Shown piece after piece: positions 1 through 12,642 of a stretch of DNA of 64,000 bases. Origin of the DNA: Lyophyllum atratum (lineage: Eukaryota; Basidiomycota; Agaricomycetes; Agaricales; Lyophyllaceae). How positions within the stretch are numbered: the stretch's first letter is position 1; each line of letters begins with the position of its first letter. The DNA is taken from assembly GCA_014905825.1 (NCBI GenBank), contig JACGCN010000025.1, forward strand, positions 496,001-560,000, written 5' to 3'. The position numbers were made by a program, and so were the translations under genes. Below the pieces are notes generated by a model. That model worked only from the letters and a program-made list of their open reading frames with translations, did no database searches and was not told the origin of the DNA.

Positions 1-1626
1 AATGGCCCTACTTTTCCGGTCGCCGAGTCCCCAGAGTATACGGCAGATCCTCCAAGTCCTCGGACATCCACGGTTCAACCCAAAGCCTCAAAGCTTTCGT
101 TTGCCCAACAGTTGTATGCAAGTGCTGCAAAACCGAGCCAGGCCTACACTCCGCCCACCATTACTATTCCAAGTATGCCGACCCCTCCATTGTCCCCCCC
201 GCCCAACTCAAACCATCGCCCGATGTCTATTCCACCTAACCCTCCTTTGCCCAGTAGCAGTGCATATGCTTCAGGCCATTATAGGGATTCTAGTATACAT
301 ACTCCAGCTGTGTCGTCGCAACGCCCTCAGTCCCAGCACGGAACGCGCGATCCGCACCATTCCCTTCATTCACCTCCGTCTCACCACAACAGCCACCTTG
401 CGCCCCACAGGACACAATCATACCAACCCTTCCAAACGTCCCATCAGCAAAATTCTACCCCCGTCCGTGCATCGACCTACTCAGCGGGCATGATGTCAAA
501 GCCAAAGGCCACCCCTAATCTTCTGACCACACTCCGACCGCCTCCCCATGGGAGACACGGACAACTACAGAACAAACCCGACACGACAGCGGCGCATCAG
601 ACTTTCGCGACTCCTCCACACTTGCAGATACACCAATTTAATTCGAACGCGGACACATCTATCACTGCTACTATTCCATCATATCCTTCCCCACCCAACT
701 CTGTATCCCCGTCATCCACGCTTGATACCGCAACCTACTTTTTTCAGCAACCTTTGCCCCCCACGCCCGTATCACCGCCACAGTTTGTTCAGCAAAACTA
801 TATTCAACAAACGGAAGCTACTGCTGCAGCCGCAAGACCTCCACAGCAGCAGCAGCAAACGCCAACCTTTGGACAAACATTAGGCACTCTCGCTGCCGTC
901 GCTGGGGGCGCTCTAGTAAACGGAGCTCTCACTGAAGACGGAAATTTCATCAGCTCTTTTGTGGATGCTTCGTCCAATCTTGGCACCCAAAATGGAGGGA
1001 ACAATGCTGATTATCAGTCCCTTCTCAATAGCTATGCGCAGCAGCAGCCAGCGCAGCCGCTCGGCGTCGACTATCAAACCCTCATCCAGATGCAACAGAC
1101 GCAGAACGATCAGCAACAAACAATATTGCAGATGAATTTTGCCCCAGTGCAGCCCATGGATTCTACATATATGGATGCATATAACGCCCAGCTGCAGGCC
1201 AGCCAACAACAATATCAATATCAAGCCGCTTTGGACGCCCAGGCGCAGATGAACGTCGCGGCTGCTCAGGAACAGCAGGCGCAAGCCATGCTACAGGCCT
1301 ATCAGCAGCAACAACAACAGCAACAACAGCTACTTCAGCTACAGTTGCAGCAGCAGCAACAGGCGGTGCAACAACAGCAAGCGGTACAGCAGCTGCTTCT
1401 GCAGCAACAACTCCAACAAGTGCAGGCCGTATATGGGCAACAACCCGCACTGCCGCAACAGGCTCAAGCTCCCCAGGGGACGCCATTGGGAAACTTGTTA
1501 AGGCTTGGCCACGCCTTGTCAACTTTCGCGTCGGACTCTGGCAACGGGGTCGATGTTGGAGCCTTGGACGGTGGAGATGGAGGGCTCATGTCGTTCTTTG
1601 GTGGTGATTTCACCTCGGATTCATAA
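1..1626 (+). CDS. Gln/Pro-rich protein, 3' part of a gene cut by the window edge
   Basis: The frame is open from base 1 to the TAA at 1624-1626, with no start inside, so about 540 C-terminal residues are visible and the 5' end lies outside. The first ~250 residues are rich in Pro, Ser, His and Thr. Residues encoded at about 780-1450 are strongly Gln-rich, with runs of CAG/CAA codons around 1300-1440. Between these lies a short hydrophobic stretch (GTLAAVAGGALVNGAL, ~880-930). The tail is Gly/Asp-rich and ends in DFTSDS. No catalytic domain is recognisable. The composition resembles fungal regulatory or adaptor proteins with disordered Q-rich regions, but that is only a composition argument. 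An upstream domain outside the window could define the function. Confidence 0.75.
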   Translation, partial: NGPTFPVAESPEYTADPPSPRTSTVQPKASKLSFAQQLYASAAKPSQAYTPPTITIPSMPTPPLSPPPNSNHRPMSIPPNPPLPSSSAYASGHYRDSSIHTPAVSSQRPQSQHGTRDPHHSLHSPPSHHNSHLAPHRTQSYQPFQTSHQQNSTPVRASTYSAGMMSKPKATPNLLTTLRPPPHGRHGQLQNKPDTTAAHQTFATPPHLQIHQFNSNADTSITATIPSYPSPPNSVSPSSTLDTATYFFQQPLPPTPVSPPQFVQQNYIQQTEATAAAARPPQQQQQTPTFGQTLGTLAAVAGGALVNGALTEDGNFISSFVDASSNLGTQNGGNNADYQSLLNSYAQQQPAQPLGVDYQTLIQMQQTQNDQQQTILQMNFAPVQPMDSTYMDAYNAQLQASQQQYQYQAALDAQAQMNVAAAQEQQAQAMLQAYQQQQQQQQQLLQLQLQQQQQAVQQQQAVQQLLLQQQLQQVQAVYGQQPALPQQAQAPQGTPLGNLLRLGHALSTFASDSGNGVDVGALDGGDGGLMSFFGGDFTSDS

Positions 1627-2161
1627 TGGGCCTATACTCGGGGATCTATGGTCAAGTGCTCGACATAATTTATACAAAGAGCTTCCCTGTATCTCTTACA
1701 GCTTTTGAACAACGTTTTTGGGTCTATGCTTGTCGTTGACGGACCACTGTGCGTTTTATAAATACACCGTACACATAGTCGTCCCCTTTTCAGGTTAGTA
1801 ACTGGCTATGGCGAGTGACTGACTTATGTTATGTGTCGGACGCTGAAACACGTATACTCAGATAGCCTAGGATGGAATTGGCCTTCTGTTAGTGACACAC
1901 CGACCCGCCACCGCCGATTTATAAAATAACATAGATAAATTGGCTGTCAAGCTGGTTAGGCGCTCCTCCACTCTTTCTAACATCTACATAATATTCTAGC
2001 ATGTAAGCATTCCACACTCTGGGCCGATGAGTAGTATCAACGGCGTGGATTTATTAGGGCATGTTCTATACGGTTGCATGATAAGAAGCTGGTAAGAAGT
2101 GAATACTGTTACAAGACATAGCATGAGTTCATCATAAGGTTCGTGAAGACTAGATCACACT
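1627..2161. other. Intergenic region between convergent genes
   Basis: About 535 nt between two convergent stop codons. It is AT-richer than the flanking coding DNA and probably holds the 3' UTRs of both genes. I see no ORF, tRNA or repeat in it. Confidence 0.5.
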
Positions 2162-5100
2162 CTAATCATCCTCGAACATCGATGCATCTTCATTTCCCTC
2201 GTCATCATCATCCGACAAGATCTCCACATACTTCTTTGATACAGCCCTTGCAGCCCTTGCCGGTGCAGGCGCCGCCTTTGGCAGAGGAAGCTTGTCAAAA
2301 TCCATGAGGTCGTCGTCGCTGTCCGAAGTGACCTTCGATTTAGCTTTGGCTTTGACTTTGGGAGGCGAGGCAGGTTTCATGCTCTTTGAGATCTTCCTCG
2401 CAGTTGGAGCTGCCGCTAGCTCCTTCGTCTTCGTTGTTGCCTTTTCGAAAAAGTCGGTCACTTTTTTCTTCTTTGGGGCAGGTTTGACGTATAGGTCGTC
2501 TTCCGAGTCATCTGAGGGTATCGGACTATATATCACGGTCAACACGTAGTCCTGCAGCTGTCCAGGCCGACACTGACCTCTTCCGCTTCGATATGTCCGA
2601 CGCCTTTCCTTTACCCTTGGCGACCGCGACATTGGATTTGGGAATCTCGTCGAAGTCGTCTTCGTCACTTCTACAAAAGGATTTAGCATGAGAGATGAAA
2701 AGGTATCTTCGGAAATCCACTTACAGTATCCTTTTTGGTGCCTCCTTCGGCTTCGCCTTTCCTTTCGAGGGCAAAATAGTCACATCATCCTCCGAGTCAG
2801 AAGGAATTGAGGTAGGTTTCGCAATTGTCTTCTTTTTGGGTGCAAGTTTCTGAATAACTTCCATGTCGTAGTCGTCATCATCCGACTCGTTCTTCAAAAC
2901 CTTCTTCTCAGCAGCCTTACGCTTTGTGGCAGCCGGTTTGGGTTCCAGTTTTCCAGCTGCATCCATGTCTAAATCGACGTCGACGTCCTCGTCCTTGGTC
3001 GACTTCTTCGCGCTAGACTTTGGGCGACTCGATTCGCCCACCTTGCGTTTCATGGGAGCCTTGATGGGCTTGAAGTCGTCATCGTCGTCTGATCCTTTGC
3101 GTCCCATGCCGATGGATTTCCGGGTTTGCAATACAGCCTGCTTTCGCTTTATCTTCTTGCCATTTGCATCTTTCTCTGAGCCTTCTGCCCATATCTTGCA
3201 ATCAGCCTACACAAGCAAGTGAGCAGCCTGCTAAAATCGAATAAAGGTTGAACACATACCTCCCACTCCTCAAGGAACCGATCCAAATCCGTGTTCCACA
3301 TGGATTTCGGTGTCTTCTCAAGCAGCACGAGGAGCTCTCTCTCTTTCTCTTCAGCCTGCATACTCAACTTCGCAATCTTCTCCTTCGTCAAGCTCCAGAT
3401 GGCCATTCCCAGCAGGTAATCATAATCTGAAGATTCTCCCCCTCCTTTGCCCTTTCCTGCACCACCGCTGGCCTCCTCATCGTCATCGTCATCTTCATCT
3501 TCCTGAGCATCTTCCGTCTCGCCGGCCTTCTTTGCGTTGGCGGCCTTAGGGAAAGGTCGGAACTCGTGCTTGCGTAGGTCTACTACAATGTCTGCCTTCT
3601 TGCGGTTGGAAACGATAAGCTGTTTATCGACGATCATCTGGATGAACCGAGCTTGGTTCGTAAGCTTTTCGAACGCCGTCTGGATCTCGTTCGCCAAGTA
3701 ATCCTACATAGGGCGTAAATGAGAACGGTCAGGCGGAAGACTGAATTCAACGGTTACCTTGCGCTTCTGATAATACGCCAACCGCATGGGATAGAAGGCT
3801 TCGAGTATTTCTTCTGGCGATTCATACTTGTGGATCTTTCCCTCGAAGTCGAAACACATCATGTTGCTAGTGCTCATTTTATTCGTCAACTTGAAAAATT
3901 CGACTAAACCCTGTTGTTCGGCTTTTCCGAGGTCCTTTGGACTCATTGTGACGACGAAATGAACGTTCACGTTGTCGTGGTATTCTTTGTAATCCTAAAG
4001 GTGAAGTTGGTCAACGACGGAGGATAAATGCGTCGTTCGATGAGTTTACCTTGACAGTACCCTCGGCTCCCTTTTCACCAACAATCAAGAAATCCAGGAA
4101 TTCCTTGTACTTCTCCGTCCACGAATGAATGGGGAGTTCAGTGATTTCAACGGAGGTGTCGCTGAGCTTGCGTACGACACCAGTTATCTCGTACTTCTGT
4201 CTCGACACCAGTTTGATTTCACCCTTGAAGCCACGCCACCAAGGAGACATTGGGACCACTTCGTCCCCGTCCATAAGGCGACGTAGATTTGCCACAACAT
4301 CAGCAGGGTTGTAGCACGGTATGTTCGTGCTCCAGCCTGCAATCATCATAATCAAAATCTTGTAGCTAAGAAGGAGGAAAGATCGATGTACCTGTTCCGA
4401 TGCCTTCAGCGCCGTTGATCAAGACCATGGGGACGATTGGCATATACCACTCAGGCTCAATGATATTGCCGTCGTCCTTCTGGACCGTCAACAACGCATC
4501 GTCGGCTGCATTGAAGACGACCCTTGAGATGGTCGTGGGCATCGTGAAAATGTACCTAGGGGAAGCGTGGTTCTTCCCTCCCTGTTCGCGCGTACCGTAC
4601 TGACCCATGGGGGCAAGTAAACTAATGTTGTTGCTTCCAACGAAGTTTTGTGCGAGATTGACGATCGTCTGTGCAAGACTGACCTCACCGTGGTGGTATG
4701 CTGCTTGCTCTCCGATATAACCGACAAGCTGAGCCACCTGATGAAAGTCGTTAGAATGCCGGCTAGGAACAGCGACAAATGTAATATACCTTGCTCTCTT
4801 TCTTCAACTTACGCTTGAAACAAGCCCAGATCACCTTTCTCTGACCAGGCTTCAACCCGTCTGCGACGCAGGGAATGGAACGGATGTTGTCCGCCATAGA
4901 GAAGAGAATGAGCTCCTTATTGATAAATTCTGAATAAGGTATCTCCTCAATCCGGTGGTCCAGGAAAGTTCCAGGCTAACAATGGGAGCCGGATCAGACA
5001 CCAGACACACTGGCATGAAGCCAAAGCATGCTTGGCTCACCTTGAATTGCCGTAACCATTCCTTTCTCTCATCTGCTTTCTTCTTGCTGAAGGCGAGATC

Positions 5101-7719
5101 GATGAGCTCCTTGTCACCCTCTTGAGTTGGGGCAAATGGGATCATATGTTTCTTCATGTGGCTGAAATAGTCTCGAGCATCGGCATCCGTACTGGTTCCC
5201 AGACCCTATGAGTCATATCAGACAACGAAATGAATGGTATAGCGTTGAAGAAATCACCTTGTAGTATTTAGCATCCCACTTGTTAGAACCCGGGGTGATT
5301 TCCTGCCATTGCTCATACTCTGGGATGGTGAAGAAATCGATCCTTTGCTTTCCTTTCGTGACCTTCAGAACATAATGAGGCTTTGAGAGTTACGAGACGG
5401 TTGAGAGGTGACTCACTCGGACGATGGGTGTTACGAACTCGACGAGGAATTCGGGAAGCTTGAGCAAAGACGGATAAAAGTGATCCAAGAAGTTGATAAG
5501 AAGGCCTTTGATATGGGACCCATCATGATCCTGAGAAAAGAAATTTAGCAAGCTAAGGAGAAAAGGAACAGCAGAACACCAACTTGATCCGTCATGATCA
5601 TCAAGCGACCATATCGTAGGCTGGATGTGTTCGAATAGTCTTTGTTATGCTGCAAACCCATGATCTTCTTGATATTCTGGATTTCTTCGTTCTTCATGAT
5701 TTGGTCGTGCTTCGCTTCACGAACGTTGAGCAGCTTGCCGCGAAGGGGGAACACTCCAAAGTTATCCCTTCCGACAACACCAAGACCTGCAACAGCCAGG
5801 GCCTTGGCGGAGTCTCCTTCGGTCAGGATCAGCGTGCAGTCCTTCGCGTGCTTGGTTCCCGCATTGTTAGCGTCCGAAAGTTTGGTCAACCCTGTCAGCC
5901 TGCGTATGTGCATGAGATGCGGCTGGATATGGTTTGAGGACTAGCCCGCATACCGGTTACGCTTGGTTCCGTCAGTTCTCTTGATTTGCTGCTCGGCCTT
6001 GAATTTCGCCCAGTTCAAGATGTTCTCCACCACGGAAGATTTTGCAACTATGGAAAATTAATCTAGGGCAAATATCTGATGAGCAAGCCGACGTACTCTT
6101 CTTTAAGAAGTCCTCCGATGGTGTAGGCTTCGTGCCAAATTTCGACGCGGGGAGGGTCAAGGTCTCCTTCGTTTGACTGTCGAAGGTCGGGTTTTCGATG
6201 AGGGCGTTGACGAAGAGCCACATGTGGCTCTTGATCTGCGCTGGTTTAACAGTCGCTGCCTTGTTCTTCTTTAGGATTACAGCGGAGAGACTTTTGGCAA
6301 TCTGGTCAGAGATGTATGTGACGTGCGTGCCACCCTTCGTGGTGGAGATGGAGTTGGCGAAGGAGACGAATTGGAAGGTACCTTCCGAAACAGCAAAGGC
6401 GATCTCCCATCGAGGGCCGACTTGCTCGTAGATAATAGTGGGCTTAGCGATAGCTGCTCCACCCGACTTCTCCTCAGCTTCAGCCTGAGCAGATTGAAGG
6501 TACATCTCCACGTATTGCTTGAAGTTCTTGATCTTCAAGCGTTCGTCGTTGAGGAAGACTTTGACGTCCTTGACGGTGCCGGCCATGTCAAAAACACGCT
6601 TCCGAAGGAGACTGGCGGTGTCCTCGTCGATGCTGTCCATACCGAAGCGTTTCAGGTCCGGTCGGAAGGTGACACGGGTCCACTCTTCGCCTCTCGCGTT
6701 CTTCGTGATCTTCGGCTTTCCACAGACGCTCATATTGTTCGTCCAAGTCTGCTTGTACTTCTGCTGGGTGTTTTTGTCTGCCGTCTCAACGGTAAACTCG
6801 TGCGAGTAAATGTTGGCCAGTTTTGCACCATAGCCATTACGTCCACCAGTAAGCTTCTTTTCGTCGTCGTCGTAGTTGGAGGACGAAAGAAGGTGGCCAA
6901 AGATGAGCTCCGGAATATACATCTTCTCAGTTGAATGCATTTCGATAGGGATTCCTCGACCGTTGTTGTAAACGGAGATCGTGCACTCCTCAATGTCAAT
7001 GTTGACCTTGAGGGTGTCCATAGAGGCGTCGTTGATCTGAAGGACATCAGCAATCTACTTTATAATCGGTGCAAGCTAATCACCTTGTTGTCGGCGGCAT
7101 TCACGAGAATCTCATCGACAATCTTGAAGAAACCTGGGACATACTTGACATCCCGATGGACCATCCGTTTGTTGTCTGAATCGTAAGTCCACATGGCTTG
7201 CGTGATCGTCTCAACGCTACCGATGTATGAGTCCGGTCGCTTTAGAATATGTTCTAGTTGGGAGAGCTATCAAAAACAGTGAGCAAAATGTGTCATTTTG
7301 CGATGTTACCACGTTGTGGCACACCTTCGTATACGTCTCCGACGCGGTCTTCTTCTTCCCAGCTGGGGCAGGCGCTGCCTTGGAGGGCAAAGGTGCGACC
7401 TCATCTCCAGAGCGATCTCCATCGTCGTCGACCTCCATAGGACTATCCTCTCCATTGTCATCGTGATCTACCAAGACTTTCTTCTTTGCAGCTGCCTTGG
7501 GTTTCGCGCTGGCCTTGGTCGCGTTAGATTTAGCAGCTGATTTTAGAGCCTTCGGTGCTGCCTTGGGTTTCGCGGTCGCCTTGATCTAAGGCCGAGTAAG
7601 CGAGGGCTTGTAGGTGATGAAAGGTGAGCTCTACATACCTTCTTCACAGGTGCAAAGTCGTCTGATTCAGAGCCGGAGACATTCTCCAGGTCAAAGTTTT
7701 CGCCTTCTGACGAGCTCAT
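2162..7719 (-). CDS. TOP2: DNA topoisomerase II (type IIA), complete multi-exon gene
   Basis: ATP-dependent nuclear enzyme that passes one DNA duplex through a transient double-strand break to decatenate chromosomes. The start is at 7719 (MSSSEGENF) and the stop is at 2162-2164. It has roughly fifteen exons, for example an intron at 7587-7638. An acidic/basic N-terminal tail precedes the GHKL ATPase domain, with QLEHILKRPDSYIGS near 7250 and the ATP-binding GGRNGYGAKL near 6822-6851. The TOPRIM domain has EGDSAK (~5803-5822) and DHDGSHIKG (5504-5531), the metal-binding acidic residues. The breakage-reunion domain has the SPRYIFT segment (~4545-4566), whose Tyr is the catalytic residue in yeast and human enzymes. 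The C-terminal tail (2162-3100) alternates Asp/Ser-rich and Lys-rich blocks, as is typical of the regulatory tail with nuclear localisation signals. All key motifs look intact, and the length (about 1,500-1,600 residues) fits the family. Confidence 0.96.
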
Positions 7720-8254
7720 TTCGAATGAGTGCCAAGGTCTGCGACTGTCAACGAGAGAGTTTGAGTACAACGGACGCGTCCATGCGGCAGGGGTGGTGTT
7801 GTCAACGGGATCACGTGAGGCGTGGATCTACGCGTTCCGTGTGGTGCGGGCTCGCAAGCTCTTTGTATCTTCGACCCCGCGATTGTGACTATCAGCAATT
7901 CGACAGAGAGTCTGCGCAGAGCCCTTTTGATGTATTCACAACCCTTCTTTTCTCTTTCACGCCTGTACCTGGATGACTCTACCAAACCCTTATGCCTAAT
8001 CGGGGCTTTTGCACATCGATGTTCAAGTCAAGAAGCTCCCAAGGAATTAAAAGTGTTTTCGTCATAAGACCACCCTAAAACCACCCCAAGGCCTTCCCTC
8101 AAGTGTTCGCCTTCGATTGTGGGGTACAAAGCGTCAGGCTCCACACCTATTCTACCCCTACTCTGTCCACATCGCTCATCTTGTATCTTCGACCATAGTA
8201 AGTCGCTTTCCAACTATTTCTCGTTGTCCTCCTTGCCTTAATCAGACGATCTAG
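7720..8254. promoter_or_regulatory. Divergent promoter region with two ACGCGT boxes and a CACGTG
   Basis: This 535 nt region separates the TOP2 start from a small rightward predicted gene. It contains ACGCGT at 7774-7779 and 7830-7835 (55 and 111 nt upstream of the TOP2 ATG) and CACGTG near 7812-7818. ACGCGT is the MluI cell-cycle box bound by MBF-type factors in fungi, and CACGTG is an E-box. The motifs are seen directly; their function is inferred. Confidence 0.4.
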
Positions 8255-8738
8255 ATGGAGAAAGTAGACAAAGATTGGAACGGTACCCGAGTCTTTTTCT
8301 GGGCCTCCGATGCTCAGATCAGGTATGGGACTGTGCTGGACACTACCCGCCTAATCGATGTTCGTGTTTGAATACCTCATCATGACGCTATGCTGATGGC
8401 AGACATAGGGAACGCAGGTCCTCAGCATCAAACCCGATAACGGAGAACAGGTGTCTCTACCGTAAGTCCAACTAAGTGTAAGATGGTTCATCGTGTGCAG
8501 AGCTCAGTCGGACCTCCAGTGCAGCTGGCGTTACATTAGTGCATTCCGCGTCGTCGGAGACACCGCCATGTCTATAGCTTCACGCCGGAAACGGGGTTCC
8601 TTATACACGAGCATGGGAAATAGAGCCGGGGTCAAAGGTGGATACTGTTTTATAAATATCCTCTCATCCGAGAAGCCTCCATATCAACATGGCCTGTCTA
8701 AAACGCCTGGCATTCCAACGGGTCATAGTCTTTGCTAA
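8255..8738 (+). CDS. Small predicted protein, three-exon model
   Basis: A plausible model has exon 1 at 8255-8359 (35 codons, MEKVDKDW to RLID), exon 2 at 8409-8461 (GTQVLSIKPDNGEQVSLP) and a third exon from 8501. The first two exons join in phase 0 and read as a compact beta-rich segment with the pattern W-S-D-x-Q-I-x-Y-G-T-V followed by DNGEQVSLP. This resembles small SH3/Tudor-like barrels, and I recall similar short proteins in Agaricomycetes, but no named family can be asserted. The third exon is uncertain. One frame gives 79 more residues, rich in Arg, Ser and Gly, with a stop at 8736-8738; another acceptor gives a shorter tail. It is transcribed away from TOP2 and converges with the ABC-F gene. 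The locus may be degenerate. Confidence 0.35.
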
Positions 8739-8802
8739 CAGGGATTAGCTATCTGTCCGAATGCAACAAGACTGTCGTGTGATGGTCCACTCCGTCCTCG
8801 GC

Positions 8803-11800
8803 TCATGGTTTCGCTTTGATGTTGCTTACGATCAAGCTCTGCATACTACAATCAAACGGCGAGCGTGAGACCAACGGGGAAATGACGCACCTTGTACGCT
8901 TGAACATCGCCTTTGAACTTGGACACTGTTCCATCTCCACATACCCATAGCTATAAAAAGACACCATAAGGTTACATTGATCGAAATAGAAGCGATCCAA
9001 ATACAGACTTCTTTGGCGACCGTTGTGATAAATCTTTCGTCGTGGGAGATGATGATAACACCTCCGTTCCACTTCTGCAACGCCACCATGAGTGCATCAA
9101 GACCCTAAAATGATAATCACATCAGCGTGCTCGAGTTCTATACCGCTATAAAAGGCCCGAACCTCAATATCCAAGTGATTGGTAGGCTTAAAATGTCACA
9201 TTAAAAGGACATCGGACATGGAAAGCTGAGCGACCTACCTCATCAAGCAGCAAGACATGGGGTTGCTGGAGTGACAACAGAGCGAATGCTACACGCGATT
9301 TCTGACCTCCACTCAGTGTTCCAATCAGCTGCATTCTGTTTAAGCTCGGTCAAAACGTGTGCTGATATGTGAAGAATACTGGTCTGACCCAGTCATGCCA
9401 CTGATTTGGAAGTTTCCAAGATGCGCTCTGTAATCCTGTTCACTTCTCCCCGGGAACTTGGATGCTAAGAATTGAACAGGCGTCATCGTTGGAATCAACG
9501 AGTCGACGTGATGCTGAGCAAAGTAGCCTCTGATCTCGCCAGAGATGATTTAGCATCTGATGGAAACACGAAGACATATTAAACTCACATGCGCAGGCGC
9601 CCATTTCGAGTGACATGTCCAGCCATAGGGTTTAGATCTCCCGTCAGGATTTTAATCCTAGGAAAAGGTGTTACATCGAACGGAGGACGGTGATGAAGCT
9701 GAAATGCCAATCATACAAGGTTGACTTTCCGGCGCCGTTGGCACCAACCATGGCTATCCGGGAGTCCAAGCCAACATCGATATTCACACCTTTCAGGATG
9801 ACCTTTTCGGGCGTGTAACCAAAGGTCACCTCCGACATTTGCAGCAGTGGCGGGGAAATCTTCTCCGTCTCGGGGAACCTGGACTATTGTGAGAAAGGGG
9901 TCAAGACACAGTTAAGTGACAGTATACTTGAATTGTTCGGTTTCCTCTTGTTCGGGAGGTTCTAGATCAGGCAGCTGAAATCCGTGTCAATTTGCGGTGG
10001 GTATGGAAAGATGATACTGAAAACCTTCTCAAGGATTTTGATCTTCATCTGAGCCTGCGCAGCTAACGAAATACCATCATACAGATTATATCTCTGGAAA
10101 ATTATGGCATGACTTACCGCGGTTGGCATTATACCTCCAACGGTCAATAAATGCCTGAAGATGTTTGCGATAGTCCATTTGTGTGTCGTATTCCTTACGA
10201 AGATTGCGATCGCGCTCCGACTTCGTAGAATAGAACTGGGTGAAGTTTCTAGATCGTTACATGCTCAGAATAGTCCTGGGTGATAGAACGTTACACGTAC
10301 CCTTTGTAGTAGTCCAACCTACCAGAGTGTTGGTGCACAATGTCAGTAGCGACAGCATCCCTGTTTTGACTCAGCGAAGATCACATGAAGACACGATGAG
10401 TGCTTACAAAAATGCTCGGTCGTGAGAACTAAAGTACCTGATGTCAGAAGGGCATGTGCTTAGAAGTCGTAAATCACATACACGACAAGGAGGGTCCCTG
10501 GCCATGTCTGAAGGTAGTCTTCTAACCAGGCCAAAGCATTAAGATCGACTGTTTCGAATGATTTATGAATTTCTCCCCAGCAGAGATGGATTGGAGGCAC
10601 ATACTGTGATTTGAAGGTTCATCAAGAAGGAGAAGCGAAGGCTATATCAAACAAATCAGATAATCAGAGAGTGGAATATGGATTCCTCCACTACCTTGAC
10701 AAACAGAGCCCGGGCGAGGGCAAGTCGCATACTGGAACAAACGGGTTAGTCGCGGTCATATTCCAATAACCAGCAGAACACACCGCCAACCACCACTGAA
10801 GGATCTTGTTGGTCTCTGTTGATCCCCCTCATCGAAGCCCAGACCTATAGAAAAGATGAGCTTCTACACGGTCCGCGAAGGCATCGCACTCACCTGCCAG
10901 TAGCGCAGCAGCCCGGGCGGGTCCGCTTGCTGCGTCCATATCGGAGAGACGAGCATGTGTCTCTGCTAACCGTACCGAAAGCTCTTCCCTCGCGTCTTCA
11001 AACCTTTTTTCGTCATTTTCCGCCTCCAGTTCTGCAAGCTTGGCATTTAAAAGGGCTTCCTCTTTCAGGAGGTGATCCCGCCAAACATCGGCTTTGAGGA
11101 CGGATTCAATCGCAGTCGTGTCATCGCCAATAATCTGGAGAAAGGTGAATACCGACGACATGAATTTCAGGTATACGTACTTCTTGCTCCACGAAAAGGA
11201 TGCTGATGTGGGCGGGAATTGGTACTTCTCGCATCGCAATGTGACGCAGAAGGGTGGATTTACCAACACCTGTAATGCGTCAGTATGACATGCGACACCG
11301 GTCATTTATGTTTGTTACCGTTTCGACCAATGAGTCCATACCGACGACCATGCGCAAGTGTTAGTGTCGCGCCCGAACTGAAATAAGATTAGAGGAGGAA
11401 ATTAAGCAAAGAGAAAACCTACAGAATGCGGTTTGACGCAAAGCTGACGTCGATAGAGGGTAAGTGGATATCTTTGCTCTTTTGTTTTGCAGATGCGCTG
11501 GATTCCAGAGGATTGATCTAGAAACCCGGGTGAATCCTGCATTGACTGGCGTACGGAAGAGATCGCGAACCTTCATGAACATCTCTTCGTAGGTTTGCTA
11601 GAGATATAAAGTCAATACCACTTCTTATTGAGAGTGGGTCCCGCCTAACTTGTTTCCGATGAGCGTCCAGCAATTTTGAACCCTCGTAGAGATCTCTTCG
11701 CGATCGCTTCTCAATCTTAGCCTATAGCGCGTTCGTCAGAATGCGGTGAGGGAGTAGTTTGTGAGTTTCCAACTTTAAGTTTAGCCTCCTGCTTTTCGAG

Positions 11801-12233
11801 TTTCTTCACGTCGACTCGTGAAGCTCTTCAAGTTCATGTATATCAGACTACGGATGATGATACAGGTGTAATGTACGCACTTCCCCTTGTTGATGGACTC
11901 TAGATCCACGCCTTCAGACAGCGCAATCGTATTAGAGATTTGAGCTTTGCTCATGTCCATGACTTTGTCCAACTTCATAAGTTTTGGGCTCGACCTGTTC
12001 TTCAGCCGAACTCTCAGCTGCTCCTCCAGAAGATCCCCGAGTTTCAGCATGAGCTTTTCCAGCACATCTTCACGATCTCCAGCAAGGGATGACAGGATGT
12101 GATGGGCAACCTGCAGTACATCCTCCTCTTCACCCGCGTCGTCCACGAGATACCCAGCGAGATATTGCACAATGACTTCTTCAGTGCCTGGGAAGCTGGT
12201 TCGAATCTCTTCAGCAATATCCTCCGACGACAT
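8803..12233 (-). CDS. GCN20: ABC-F ATPase of the GCN20/ABCF3 type
   Basis: Soluble twin-ATPase protein. In yeast Gcn20 acts with Gcn1 on ribosomes to activate the kinase Gcn2 during amino-acid starvation. The start is at 12233 (MSSEDIAEEIRTSFPG). The ~150-residue N-terminal region, with DIAEEIRTSFPGTEE, matches the ABCF3/GCN20 N-terminal domain rather than ARB1 or EF3. The first Walker A reads LIGRNGVGKSTLLRHIA and is split by an intron near 11276-11320. The second Walker A is AMVGANGAGKSTLY near 9721-9760, and the second ABC half ends with the SHDERFI switch near 9040. The last exon, after an intron beginning with GTGCGT near 8890, encodes SLIVSNIKAKP and stops at 8803-8805. Without that intron a shorter tail would result. 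No membrane segments are present, as expected for ABC-F proteins. The gene has more than a dozen short introns. Confidence 0.9.
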
Positions 12234-12642
12234 TGTAGAATGTGTGTTCCTGTTCAGACGAGGACGGATCCTATATCAAAGGCGTCGGTCGTTATAGTTG
12301 AGTGTCGTGAACTTGGTAAAGTGGTCGCCGTGAACTTGGCAGGGGACGAATTTTTAAAAATAATAATTACGTAATTAGGTTCTAACCTGCAGGAACCGAC
12401 ACCACATTGGCAACCAGGCATCAACCAGGCATCATGATGGATGATGAGGAAGCCCCTGGTCACGGTGCTCGGGCCTGCACAGACTTGACAGCGTCGTCCC
12501 CATCTCAGTTGGTACTTGAGGATACTTGTTCGGTTCGCGCCTACCCCGGCTTTTCCGTCGTCTCCAATTTATGCTTTAACGCATTCGAGGCTACCTCTCG
12601 GTATCCCCGTCCTGACTACCCAGGTCGTCCACTCTTTCAATC
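12234..12642. other. Divergent intergenic region
   Basis: About 409 nt between the GCN20 start and the start of a rightward membrane-protein gene, presumably holding both promoters. There is an A/T-rich patch at 12352-12375. I see no recognisable RNA gene or repeat. Confidence 0.4.

Noticed and set aside
6323..6934. A 203-codon plus-strand frame
   Set aside because: It lies entirely antisense to the TOP2 ATPase domain, which is firmly identified.
12185..12205. GTTCGAATC, a tRNA B-box-like sequence
   Set aside because: It lies inside the first GCN20 exon, and no A-box or cloverleaf partner is present.
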